Source: Streblospio benedicti (taxonomy: Eukaryota; Annelida; Polychaeta; Spionida; Spionidae). From it: a DNA stretch of 64,000 nt. Each line of letters opens with the position of its first letter. Positions within the stretch are counted from its first letter, which is position 1. The position numbers and the translations under genes are program-made. The DNA is taken from contig CM032659.1 in assembly GCA_019095985.1 (NCBI GenBank), forward strand, positions 6,631,914 through 6,695,913. Reading direction: 5' to 3'. Positions 34,687 to 48,861 of this stretch are shown one piece after another. The notes under the pieces are model-generated. The model had not been told where the DNA came from. It did not search any database and saw only the letters and a list, made by a program, of their open reading frames with translations.

Positions 34687-34872
34687 AGGTGGGATTTTTC
34701 CGATTCCTTTTGGGGTTGGGTCTGACCTTTTTTAATATGGTATATTTCTTCAAATATTTTCTTTTATCAATTTCCAAAAATGAAATGACTTGGGACTTTT
34801 GCTTTAAAGGAGGACCCCTTTTTAAAATGTTGATGGGGGTCGGTTAATTTTTAATACCGTTATCGCTATTTA
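34687..34872 (+). mobile_element. Second, decayed copy of the G-rich MITE
   Basis: Shares 'ttccgattccttttgg', 'ttcaaatattttctttta', 'tttttaaaatgttgat' and 'gggtcggttaa' with the element at 33520. Its ends are largely lost. Confidence 0.7.
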
Positions 34873-35103
34873 ACTAGTATTAATCCTTTACATTTTAGAA
34901 ATACGCATTTTGATCCTGGTTTTTATCGTTTTTATTACCATTTAAAAAGCATTTTTAGACACCGTAACTGCAATGCTATTTGCATTTTAGACACCTAACT
35001 GCGAGTGAGCATGGACGTTGCTCGCTGAATAATTTATGTGGCACCGTTGGCTTAGCTCAATAAAACCGGAAGAAGTCGACTGCTCTGTACACACGTCTCA
35101 AAC

Positions 35104-35290
35104 ATGGCGGCCAAGAAACGACATCAAGTTTCAAATCAGGAGAATGGTCGTTCAAAATCGAGTGTACAAACGCCAGTTAGAAGTAAAACTGGCAAACATA
35201 AAGAGAATGGTCATGGAGCTATTAAAGATAACTCAAAGCAGGATAGTAAATTGCCTGGCATTGGATATATTTTGCTTGTTACCTCAATAG
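35104..35290 (+). CDS. dpy19l: dpy19l exon 1
   Basis: Sixty-two codons plus one base. A lysine-, serine- and glutamine-rich cytosolic tail is followed by the start of membrane segment 1 ([13 protein letters not shown]). The donor is ATAG/gtgagc. ATG context is 'caaacATGG'. Confidence 0.85.
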
Positions 35291-38200
35291 GTGAGCTTTC
35301 CAATCTGTTTTGAAGTGTTGATAAGATTTTAGGAAGTTCAATTCAAGAGAATCAATGATATTGTAGTTACTTGTAATCTTTTGGATGTGGGATATCGAAT
35401 TGACGTAAAGTTAACATTTGATTTTCTTGCATGTAGTAATATGTCATTTACTTTGAATAATGTTTAAGGGCTCATCTGACAGACCCAGGTATTTACTTTG
35501 AATACTGTTAAAGGGTCAAACTGAAACAGTGACAGATCCAGGTATAATTTGGAAACAAAGGGGTGGGGGATGGTGGCACACCCACAGGGCTCATGGGTCT
35601 TGAACACTCAAAGGCTGTCAGAAATGCCAAAAAACTGAAAAAATGAAATGGAAGTTGTAAGATTTGCTGGTATATTAAAACGTTTTTTTTGTCATGTCAA
35701 CAGCTTAATTATTTCATGCCAAACACTCTTATCTAGCATCGCTATTATATTTTTTCTCATGGGTTCCAGCATCATGGGAGGTGTGTGTGTGGTATGGATA
35801 CTTATTTGTTTCACAAACACTATAACATACACAATACTACTATTATATTGTTTACACAATATTATTTAGTAGTAATGATAATACTACTAGGGCTATATAT
35901 ATGATGTTGAATTTCTGAAAAATTTAAAAATCTTACAAATAATTTCTGCTGAAACCACCTTTGCCATATTGACCTAATAAGGAATGAAACCATGCAGTCA
36001 GCGACAATATGGCTAGCGTCGCTAGCGCTGCTGCGAGTCCAAAACTGCAGGGCATGCTGATGGAGATTGACACACTATATGACAATAGCATTTTGTCTCT
36101 TGACAGGAATCACAGTACTCGAGTCACGGTGTGATAACAAGTGACTTGAGTAAACCATTGAAGATGTTCGCGGAACCGAAAACTGCCCATCGAAAATCGG
36201 AAAGCAAAATGCTGCCATATTTGTTTACATATAAAAATGCAAGCGGAGATGAATATTGAATATTCAGATAAAATACCATGAATATGATCAAAATAAGTCT
36301 AAATTTTATGATCCTAGGCTGGTCAGCATTTGGGGAAAGTCACTAGCCCTTTCAAGGTTGTACAGGGCTTGGGCCCATTTTACATTGACGTGTTGAAACA
36401 TCAAGAACAGCAATTTATATATGAATATTAGGAAAAAAACAATTACGCTGTCATGGTTTGGTTTTTAACGCTCTCACGTTCAGTTACAACATTTTGTGAC
36501 CGTCACACCTCTATTGTATAGTCTATGTAATTTGTAAATCATGGTAGTATACATACCAGACTCTCTTCAATGAAACGGGGGCCCATGTTTCTTCTCATAA
36601 CTTACCGTGAAATATGAAAAATACAGTAGTACCTAGATTGTTTAACCAAATACATAAATAAATTCAAAGATGTGTGCAAGGTCATTCCGACACACGTTTT
36701 CAAATGGACAGGTCACCATGTTTGTTGGTCGGGTAGAAAATGTGTCTCCGAATGACAGTGATCACATCTAAATTTTCACATTCATTTGTGCAATTTATAT
36801 ATTCATTTAATATATCATTGATCTTTGATGCTTTAGTATGAAATGTGTGCAATAATACAAGATCTATAATGTTCAGATTCCAATGTACAGTCTAGATGTA
36901 GTCAAGGACAATTAATAATTATGTTTTTAATCCTAAATGTAGAAAATGGTTTATAATTCACTGAGCAGTCTCTGTGGTGTAAACATTTTTGCTATTAAAT
37001 TATTTTTCATTAGTGCAATTTGAGTGTATATGAGTGTATTGAGTGTATTGGCTGAGATGACATTAACTTATTGATTAAAGCCATTTAGTCTGTCTGCGTA
37101 CCCAAAAACAAATTCTAAAGCACTTTTTTTCCTCAATGCTGTTTGTTTTCTCCAAATGTTCTTATACTTCGATTTTTATGAAATATGTTGCAAATTAGTT
37201 TTGACTTGTACAAAGAGGAATATGCTAAATTCACTAATTTCCAGGTTCAGGAGTAGATGGAAAAGTGCGGGTAGTCAGCAGGATGAATAGCATTAAAAAT
37301 CTACATGTCCTCCAAAAAATGTACTGGGTACTTGTCCTCCTTGGACAAAACTTGCTGCGTGTATGTATAAAATTGACCAGAATTTGCTAATTGCAAAAGG
37401 ACAAGTTGTTAAACGCTCTGCTCATCTTCTACAAGGTTTTTCATGTCAAAACAAGTAGATGAGTGGCTAATCCTGATCCTGTTTTTGATGAACATATACC
37501 GTACATATAGATTATGCAAATTATGAATAATCTTTTTTTTTCCAGCTGCCTTGTGCGGGATACTCCACAGGTATGTACATTTTAGAATCATTTAGTCAGA
37601 TCAAAGCTACACACTGAGCATTATGGACAACACATTTCTGGCCTTGAGATGAATCCATTTTTATACTATCAGTAATTTTCTTTGAGATGAAAATGTTACA
37701 AAGTTTAAACTTAATATAAATTTGCCTGCTATGTATTAGAAACAAGTGTCTATGGTGTTTTTTTTTTGTTTTTTTTTCTGGACTTGTGCTTCCCCCCTCA
37801 TTGTAAATATTTTACGAATAAAAAAGCATTTGCTATTATTGAGAAACTTTTTACCTTGGTGCGTATTCAGTTTTATCAATGCTGAGCACAGTTGTAATAA
37901 TGAATATGATCGTACAGTCGGACCCGTCTTACTGGAGCTCGCATAAATCGAGCACCAGCTAAACTTGAACTCATTTTCATTTCAAACTTCAAGTTTAACT
38001 ACATTGTACAACTAAAAAAGGCACGCTTATTTCTAACCTTTTAAGTAGATACGATCTTCTATTTCGAGGGAAACATTAATGTCAATTCTAGCCATGGGAC
38101 CATGGGGCAAACCCAGTTAAGTTAATTAAGCAAACTGCAATTTATCGTCAAATCACAAATTCTTTGTGTACTGACATTCTGTAACGCTGTTAGGCCTTTA

Positions 38201-41200
38201 TTAAGAAACTAACTTTTAACACTTCAGTGTCATTGTTTTTGATTAAGTCATGTTAATGGTTTTCAAATAAGACCATGTAAATTCTTATATTGTCGCTCAT
38301 TTGATTCTGAGTTATGTCAATTATTTTTCCTTGATAACTCAAAATTTTGATAACTCAAGGTCATCACTCAATTTCCTAAAGCTTCCAGTCAATCTAATGC
38401 CAATCAGTGATATGAAGATATCTAACGACATTAACAGTTTAGGTTATTGTCCATAAGATGAATTGGATTTGACCCTCTGTTAATGATTTTACATAATATA
38501 ATAAAATCTTGAAGTGGTTTTGTGAATTGTTTGCAATTGGCCTATCAATTAGAAAGAATTTTAATGCCAGTTTCACTTTTTCTGTCAAGCAGTTGTCCAA
38601 TTTGTGGGAAGCATTGTTTTTACCATCACTTGGGTTGAAATATGAGCTGACTGCTTATTTGGCGCTATGTCATAATCTGTCTGGATGCCGGTGTTCATTG
38701 GAACATGCTTTGGCATAATTTCTCAATATTGGGATTCTTATGAAAGATTGGTTTCTGAGACTTACCAATAGATATGACGAGTTGCGATATGACTATAGAG
38801 ATTGATCTTGTGAACTTGCTTGTGTTTTATTGAAATAGCATAAGAACGGTGGCAAATATTGACGGTGATATTGACAATAATAATGACCAATAATAACAAG
38901 GAGCAGGTGGTTTGAATAGTCCTGGGATTTTGTTACTTACTCGTTTGTTTCACTCTATGTCATACAGCTAAAACTGGCATACACCAAAATGTCATCATTT
39001 TATCATCAAATTTAAATATAATGTAGGGTTGGTAATGCTAAATAAAGTACATATAAACGTGCACCAGTTGAACCTGATAACTATCTTCAGTTTAAGTGGT
39101 TGCAACTCACTCATATTTATTTCATAAAGGCCTCTGAAGCCTGTTGTGTCCCAACTGAAGCCTCCAATCAGATATCATGCAAGTGAAATTACAAAAGGTC
39201 TCCTGAGGATCATCAGGATATCGCATTACATGACAAAGCTCTTTATGGTCAAATATAATTTGTTTCAATAATACAAAAATTTTAGCAGTCACATACATGT
39301 GATTGCATTATAGAGGCCCTCCACTGATTCTTTCTTCAATATATTCCTAAACAAACATATTAACAATTTGCTAGATGAGTTGTTCTAAAACTTAATTAAA
39401 GGTATTTCGTGAATATCTTTGATCATCATCTATATTCATTCGTGATAGTCAGTGTGTAGGTCAGTGTACATATGTGGTTTCTCACATTCACCCACCCCCA
39501 TCCCAAACCCGTGCTCATCTGGACATTTTCTGAATGTACATCCAGTTACTCAACATGCCCGGTTAAAAGTTAAAACAGGTTGGAGGCTTACTCTATTACA
39601 CCTTTGCTTCAATCATTTTTGTAAGTTAAGTTTCATATTCAAACTTGCATCTAGACATGTGCAGCTATGTACGATTGCGCTGGTCGATAGCTTTGTCACA
39701 TCCCAAGCTACGACGAGATTTGTGGTCACATAAATGCTAATACAACAGAAGGATCGTCAAGTGTTCTGCCGAGAATGTTAGGCTGTAGGCATAGTGCGTA
39801 TGTGGGTGTTGGTTGGTTGGGTGCAATGGTTTAGATGGAATGGAAATTTTAGAATCGAAAGGTTCTCATGGAATAATGATAATTATTATTATTATAAAAA
39901 TGATATGATACTATTGTATAGTTGGTAGTAATCTTTTTCAAACCAAATGTTTACATTGATTAATGTGATGAATTTGAGCAACTTTACCTTGCATATTAGT
40001 TGTTACAGTGAAGTGAAAACATGTTAATAGGGTTGTAGAATGTAAAAGTTATCAGTATGAAATATATGCATTGTATGGTACCACCATTGTTAGGAGGGTG
40101 GGTAGGGGGCAAATATGCTATATTTTTTATAAAAACATTTTTATTGAAAAAGGTTGAATGGGGTATCTTAGCACCTTTTTAAACTATAGAAACAAAATGG
40201 GGGACAGGGCATCCGGTTTAGGCTGGATTTATGCTATAGTTTTTAAATCAGCATGATTGAAATTAATTACCGGTATAAGGTGATGCAGTACTGTGCAATT
40301 ACAATTTTAGTATATTCACAAAAATCTAATCTACATGTACGTGCTCAGTTTTCAAAGTGGTTACAAACTACCACAGGGAAGACTGACCTGAATTTTGACA
40401 GGGAAAGAATATGTATAGCCTGAGGTTTTAAAATCTATTAGTAGGTGATATTGAAGAATACACGAGTTTTCTAATCACTGTCTCAATGAAATATTTATGT
40501 ACGATCGTATTGGTGTCTCAAAATAGTTACTACAGTTTTTACCAGCATGTGCTACAGTCTCAATCAACTAAAGCTCTGTGATGCTACGGCATGTCAGAAA
40601 GAAATGATAAAGACTGATACTGTTTGTCTATTTTTCCCAGAATGCAATTGTTTGTAGCCACTTGCTGGTTTTAGATAGGAACGAAGATTAGAAAAGAAAT
40701 GTATATTATCTACTGTACATATTGACACAATGCTGGGCCCATGGCTCTGTTTTATTAAAATAATTAGTAAATACCTGCCTGTTCTAAATCGGAATTTAAA
40801 GGCTATGCTCATTGGACGAACATGTGTGCTTAGATAAAAACAATATGATATATTTTGTCCATTATGAAACTTACAAAAGAGGGTTAAAAAGATAAACTTA
40901 GGTAATATAAATATCATACCTTAAAAGTTCAGCTCTTTAACAGATAAAACAAATGAAGGCGTGAAATGTAAACAGAATGATTTTTATCAGATGTAACTTC
41001 ACCCTATACATACAGTAGTACTGAACACATCATTTGATAGGACACAGAAGGGAAATATAGAAAATTACGTTACGATTGTTGTGTTTTTGCTGATGTGGCT
41101 GTAGTCGCCAACGCCACGAAGAGCGTAGTTTTAGTGGTGGCCTACAATCGCTCGCTCACTAAGAGTATTAAATGAACTGTGGTTAAAACATTTGAAAACA

Positions 41201-44200
41201 AGAAGGCATGTCTTGCACATTACGAACTATATACATGAAACAAATGTGTTCTAAGTGATCTGTGACCTCCACTAAATAAATGGATGGTTGTCTTTTATTT
41301 CTAACAGTATAATGGGAAAGAAATGAACAATTTTTTAAAAACAGCCCTCAATGAGTCAGAGGACCTGATGGAGTGACCATGTATCAGACAGAACCACCAT
41401 TAATACATTTCAATTACAAGTGATTGCAGAGCTACGCTGACACTGTAACCAGTCAATTCACTGTTATATTGATTCTCATTTTTTTTCCATAGAATTTATG
41501 CAATTTCTTTCATAGACATTAGCTACACTTGTGCATGATTTGTCGGATTGGTGACACTGAAGTGATTCTGAAAGAAGTCATGTTTATTAAATAAGATGAA
41601 GCAGCATGACTTGTATGATAATACTGGAACATGAGAAAAGGTTATGAGCATTTTTATAATCAGCAGCGCTTTTTATTCTAAAAATTGTAAATGACATATT
41701 CACCGGGCATATTCAACATTGGTTTTCATTATGCCTTGAAAGGTTGATGAAAGTTGGGTCCCCTACTCTATCCTGTCTATGTTTCCATTTACTGTGCAAG
41801 TAGTAGAAAAGCGTTTTATTGCTGGATTCTCTGAGGGCACAAGGCAATCTTTTGAAGCTTTCATGCCCGGTTCTCTGTATAATGATGATATTGCCTATGA
41901 CGGGCTTTTTCAAAGCTTCATACAACACGCCAATGCTTTGGCTGCATGATGAATTTGATTGTAATTTATTGCCTTCACGGACTTTTTATTCCCAAGTAAG
42001 CAGTTGTGTGGATTTTGATTGGACCAGTTTGATACCTAATGTGAATGTGCAAAAAAGGGGTTGTTTCCTGAGCATTAAGTATTATGCATGAAATGAAAAG
42101 ATTAATCACAAAGCAAAGATTTTATATTGGATTGCTCTTTAGATGATATGCTAATGAGCGATTGATCTGATTTCGAATACGTTTTTGTGATATTCATGAT
42201 TTTTTTTCTAGTCTTCAGCAGTCAGGCTATTTACTGATATGCCATTTTGCTGCATCTCAGTGATAGTCTGAACTAAAACTACCAAGTTCATATGCATTAT
42301 TCATATATCCAGATCTGGCTATAAGCGCCTATTGGCTGATGCAAACAGGCTCATGTCATGTCATAGAATTCATGTCACCTTATGTTTTCAAATCTGGAGG
42401 AAACACACACACACGCACACACTGCTACTATTAAATCATTTGTCTTACACATCAAGTCTGCTAAAGAATTCGACCAACTAGATCAAACGTACTTAGAGAG
42501 CACTGCATCACTAGAACAATGTTTGCTCATGGGCAAAAAAGATTTTTACTTTAACAATTTTTAAAAAGCACCTACTACCCAAAGTCACACTAATGTTGCT
42601 ATCTTGACTCCTGCTGTAAATTCAAAAAGTATTTGTACATGTATGTGTAATGCTGTGCATAGATTTATACAGTGAAAATATGAACTTGTTAGTGCAATGT
42701 ACAAAATTTATGTTCATATTTGACACATGAAATAAGTCTTTCATGTGATTTACATGATATAGTACTTTTAGTAATTTCAAAGTCAACATGGTTAAACATC
42801 GTCATTGCCTTGGAGTCAATGTTTTTTGAGCTATGTTGTGCTCTCTGAGAAGCTTTGATCTACTTTGCAAAATGCCAAAGTTGTACACGGGTGATGGTCA
42901 CTCGCATAAACATGAGTATGCAATCTTGGATTTCAACCACAAAAGGTATATTGATGTAGCAATTCGGGCATTCAGAAATCACCCCTGAGTCTTCTGACTG
43001 GTATTGATCATTGCTGTTTTATTAATGAGTATTGATTCCTTGTTGATTTCAAGCTCTCAATTGATGTTAATTATATCAGCATCTGGATTTACAAGGTCAG
43101 TCAATTTGAGATTTTTGAGTGTAGGACATATTTTTGTTTCTGTTAATAACTTGTGTTAGTAAAGGAATTCAAAATAAATTTAACTTAACAAATTACCTGT
43201 ATAGATATTTGACAGACTTTTGGAGGTATTTCAAGTCACACAGCCACAGCTACTTTCATGAAGTAGTCAACGTCTAAAACATCAAACATCACATAAAGAT
43301 TATATGCATTGATCTCTTTAACACATGCCAGTTGAACATTATACATTGTAGTTCAAAGTATGCGGTTGGTCAGAATGGCTCCCGTGAGATTTTCAAAAAT
43401 GCTCTTCAGAGAAGCCTGCTCTGGTTTCCATGACCCGTATGATGAACAGATCTAGTTTGCATGAAGAGCAGCATCAGCTTGCAAATTTCAGTCTTTGACA
43501 GCTGCATTTGAAGACTTGCTTGTTCTATTATCATGGGTTCAAATTGTATACAGGCTTGTATTGTATTTGAGACTGGGGAGCCAGGCCACAGTGGCCACAC
43601 CTTATAAATGATGACTAATTAGGGCCTGCCCAAATAGATTTAAGATATGATTGATTGAGTAGTCTTTGAGTATGTCTTATTTTGATTGAAATTAAGAGTC
43701 AATTGCCCCTATTGTGCTTTCGTGGCCGAAAGGACAGCGAGATTGACTCCTGAACAGAAGGTTGTAAGTTCAAGTAACAATCGTGTTTGGTTGTGGCTGT
43801 TGAGTAAACTCTAACAGATTGCATATACTGCACCATAGTACAGACACATAACATTGGTACAGGTCAGGCAAGTTAATGCGAATTTGGTTAACACCCTGCA
43901 ATGCGGTAGCATCTGTAAGCGCTGTGTGATAGCTGGGGAGTTGAGAAAAGCCAAAATAGAAAGCAAATGACCCGGTGTGAATTTTAAGTGGCTTGAACAC
44001 AATAACAGTCAATTTTGGCCCTAAATAAGCACTATTACATTTACTTTTTCTTAACTGTAACATATTGATCATTTCTACATACTAAGCAAAATTTCCTAAA
44101 CTGGCCAATAGCCTTGTGCATTCACTACAAAACAAGGATTTAATTCAAATTACTGACTGGGCTTTTACATGACGGGAGGTACTTCATAATACTTCACTGT

Positions 44201-47200
44201 CATAACAAGTATGTACGTATTAGCGTGTTTCATGCAGTGGTTCCGTGATTATTGATGCGGCAGAGGCCGCTGCCTTCTGAGATAACAGCTATCTGCCTGT
44301 GGCAGACCCGTGCTGACAGGGCCGATGTCTTCATATACAGAAACTGTACAGGGAACACAGTGGGCACTAAGCATATGAAGTAAAATATGAAATGGGTTCT
44401 GATCCCAAGTGATGCACTGAACGTTTCTTAGAGAATACATTGAAATTCCTGGCACAACACTCCAAATGAGTACATAAACATGGTCTACTTTATAACCCAT
44501 CTCTTCACAATTAGTTTATAACCTGCTGGGATCTTCATGTTTTAAATTTGTACATCAGATGTTTGGCTCAATGGTTTTATCTCATGATTGGAAATAACAT
44601 CGTCATATCTCACGACTATATAGCCTTGATACCACCACAGCCAATTCTGTGGAGCTTACGCTCAGAAACCGACCAAGCAGAAGGCCCACTGCCAAAATGT
44701 CCAGCGGGGAATTCAAACGCCAAACGTACGATCTCTTTATATAAGTAAGATGAAACCGAGTATTGATTTTTTCTTTGACGTAAGTCTAACCGAAAATATT
44801 TTTTCCGCATAAAAGCTATAACTGGGCCCAAGGGTTTGTATGAACAAGGACTTTAAGGCAGTGTGAGTGATCAAGCCGTGAAAACCGACAATGGGAAATA
44901 AGTATTGAATGTGTTTTTATCAAAATTATATCAATGCTTAGACTGAAATAAGCGATGACAAGCCCATAATTGATATACTTGCATTTCAACTCTTGGGACT
45001 GTCTGTGTAATCAAGGAGGTGGCTCGGCTTGTTTCTGTATATAGGGACGATGCCTTCTTTAAAATAATAAATGTGCTGGATAAATTATCTATTTTGTTAT
45101 CATGCACATGCATTATTGTGTTCATTATCTGAGTTATTCAAATGGTTTGAAGCAGTCATTCACAAAACGAGCTTCCAAATTCTGTACTTACCTACTGTAA
45201 ACATTATTCTTTTGTATGTATTTTTATATATTATAATTGTTTTTTTTTCTGGTTGAATACATTGTAGTGAAGTCTGAAGACTAGTTTCAATAGAAGCTGG
45301 TAATTGCGCAATATTGTTGGTGCAATCTGCTAACGATGTCACCCAGCCATGCAATGTGCACCAAAGGCATCAGATATCCTAACGAGCACCATCAAGCACT
45401 CATAGAACGATAATTGTAATTGGTGCGCAGCTCAATATTTATGTTTACACAATAGAGGCTGATGAGGCAGATAATGAGGCAATGATTGAGGCTAACGACG
45501 GCACATTGATTGAGGCTATTGACCATTTGCAGCTGGTAGGTTTTTGTCTTCAGACACAGACGCAGCTGTCTAGATAGGGTTACCATCGGAGAATTTGGGC
45601 GTGGGGTGGCTTTATTGAGAGTGGTAGGTTTTAGATGTGCATAGAACCAATGTTTGATTCCAATGGAGTACCCGTATTTCATGCCGAAAGACATTATGAT
45701 CTGTTGTAAATTTGATAATTGATAAATATGTAAATGTGATAATTGATAAATATCTGTTCTCCAAAAGTTGACGATATTCTAATTATAAATATTGGTAAAG
45801 TTGTATTCACCTTTAGACTTATTAGCTAACAAATAATTTCAGTAGTTATGGATCATTTGACATGTGTTGGATGATGATCGGGCTTGATTTAGACATTTTA
45901 GGTTGAAACCACTATTAAACTGGTACCAATTCACCTAGCCTGAGATAAGAAACAATCATATACTATGCATATTATAACTAATGAAGAGATCATTTGACAA
46001 ATGCCAAATGATTTAGACTTTTGATTTAGACATTTTAATCTGGTACCAATTGACCTAGACTGTGATAACAAACAATCGATAATATGCATAACAAATGAAA
46101 GAGCCTTTTTATTCTGTTACATTATCTTACAATTGCTGAGGTTTGCATAAGATGCTATTCCTGATAACAAGTATATAAGGCTTTGGCAAAGTCAAAGTAA
46201 AGCTTCAAATATACATATACATATAGACATAAAGACAGTATTGATTATTATAGGCTTCATTTCTAGGTGAACAAGAATGCTAGCTCGAAGCGAGAATTAA
46301 AGGCCATTGAAGGTCATATCGGATCAATCAGAGCCCATGGCTCGCTGGGGACTTCCGTGGGCGCTGATTTCCGTCCTTCCCGCCCTATTATCTGCATCAT
46401 CTCAATTACACAGGCTTTTTGTGAGAACAATCAATAGTGTTTGAATGTGTCTTATTAAAGGCAGCGTATTTGCTTTGTCTTCTCACCGCTGCTGCCTGTC
46501 TTGTGTACAGAAAGAACTAAGATGTCTGTCTAAACACGTCACTATTGATGTTGCTTTGTACTTCTCAAACAGTATTACGAGCGTGATGATGGAGGTTGTT
46601 TGAATTACATTACTCTTATGGATTGTGCTGTAATCACGGGATAGGTTAACGTATTTGAGCCAGAAATTTTTAATCTTTTCTTTTCCCACCAGAAAGCAAA
46701 ATGTTTACTTATTATATTAGCAAATTTTACTTTAGCTCTTTACTTCCTTCCTGACCTCATTAGTATATATGTGCATCAGGAATCTGCATCAGTGTTAAAA
46801 CCCAGTTCACTCTCAATTGAAAAAGCTTTTTGAATCCATTCTGAGATTACTCAAGAATTATTTTATTCACTTCTGCCTACCCTACTCTTTTGTTAGAATG
46901 TTTCACAGAGTTACCATAACGTATATTGCGTGTAATAAATAAAACAAATAAACGTGTGTGCTGTGCACAGTATTGTGTTGTGTCACTGGTGTGTTCCCGC
47001 CTCAGTGAAGACAGCCAAGGTTAGAGCCAAGCTCCTGTAAAATTTCACCTATTTCATTTACCCCCGGAGACTTGGCATTATTACAAGTGTTGTTTATTGC
47101 CTGTTTTTGGTTAAGTGAGCTTTGTTTAGGCTCTGCTGTTTTATTGTATAGAGTTGTGAAAAAACAACATCCCAAGTGTCAAATGTCAAATGTTATTCCC

Positions 47201-48780
47201 TAGTGTTCATAAGTTATATGCCCGATGCATGAAACTCAAGATTTTTGCAATCCAAATTTTAAGTTTTCGTGGATATTTAATCGCTTAATAAAAGTAAACA
47301 CATCTTAGCTAATCTAACGCTATTAAGTTATACATAAAAATAAAACATAAGTTTTGCAAGACACATTTTATACATAACTATTAATAAACAATGTCACAGA
47401 AATGAAGAAATGGTACTAAAACATGTTATAAAAGGTGAATGCAGTTACATGTACAATCTCATGTTACACTGCGATATTCATGTGCAATTGATTTGATAAA
47501 TATTTTATGAGGAAATTCCAAAGAATACAGCAGTAATATAAAAGACTTGTAGCAATTTGGCTAGTGTCTATTTGAGTTATTTGCCTACTGTTTACTTCAG
47601 ATATAAGGAATAGGGCATTTTCCTATTTGTGTAATGACTATTTATTGAGCTTATTATGCAAACAATAGCAGTTAGTTGAGCCCATTATTTTGCTCATAAA
47701 AGAGTCTTTTTAGTGACATAAGAAAGTTGTTTATTTGTAACATTATCACATTGGTAAACTAATACCTTGCAACAATTTAGAGTAATAAGTTTAGGAAGTA
47801 TTTTTTGTATTGATGGAATTTTTATTCAGTAAAGTGCTAGTTTAGTCTGCTTCCGTGGCGGAATGGATAGGGAGCTGGACTCATGACCAGAAGGTCATGG
47901 GTTCGATTCCCGATCGGGTCTGGTGGTAGGTGTTGAGCAAACTTACTCTAACAGGTTGCACACTGCTCCGTGCTACTTACATGTTAAATAGGTACAGCTC
48001 AGGAGAGTGAATGATGTCAGTGAATGATGTCTGCGAACCGTAGCAACATGCCGTATGCTCCCCAGGGAGTTGAGAAAGATAGTGTGACAAGGATCCCAAT
48101 GACCTGGTGTAGATGTAAAGTCGCTAGAGCACGACAGACTGTGAATTTAATATGTCAGGGCTTCAAGAATGTAAAAAAGAAAACTAATAGTCATAATGCT
48201 CTCATATATATTGAGCAGTATCTTCTCACTTTATTATTACCAGTTGACATTTAATACACAACTAAAAGCAGCTTTGAATAGTCTACAATTTACAACCCCC
48301 TTGACTTCGTCAGCAGATATTCAATCCTGCAACCCTCTTGTCCTTATTATAAGCTGTGGCTGCCATAAAGCACTAAAAGTCTCACTGGTTATAGCCTCTG
48401 TCTCCGCAACACGCAGTGGTGATGACAGACGAGGTGCCACGTTGCTCATGTCTCCTCCTTCCTGCCATTATGAGTAATGATTCCGGGATTTCCTCCAGTC
48501 CAGGATGTCTGCTGACTTGGGGAAATCCCTGCATACATGTGGGGAAATAAGCCACAGCATCTTATTTATAGTCTTGACGGCACTGGCGCATCAACAAAGA
48601 TGGATGCTCAACCGCAAGGCTCAAAGTGCAGTGGTTGTGACCTATGTCATGAGTCGTACCAGATATGACAGTAGGGTCTGATATACATTTGTATGATGAG
48701 TTTATTGAGATATTTAACAACAGTTTTTGCGTCACTTCAACTGCTGAAGCAAAGCCTTGTGTTTGTTTCATTTGTAACTG

Positions 48781-48861
<81 letters not shown>

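Noticed and set aside
35036-35290. Alternative frame over dpy19l exon 1
   Set aside because: The frame starting at 35104 matches the DPY19 membrane segment and the splice phase; the other does not.
47849-47925. Possible tRNA gene
   Set aside because: A and B boxes are present, but the acceptor stem does not pair and the body continues as a SINE; four relatives exist in the window.
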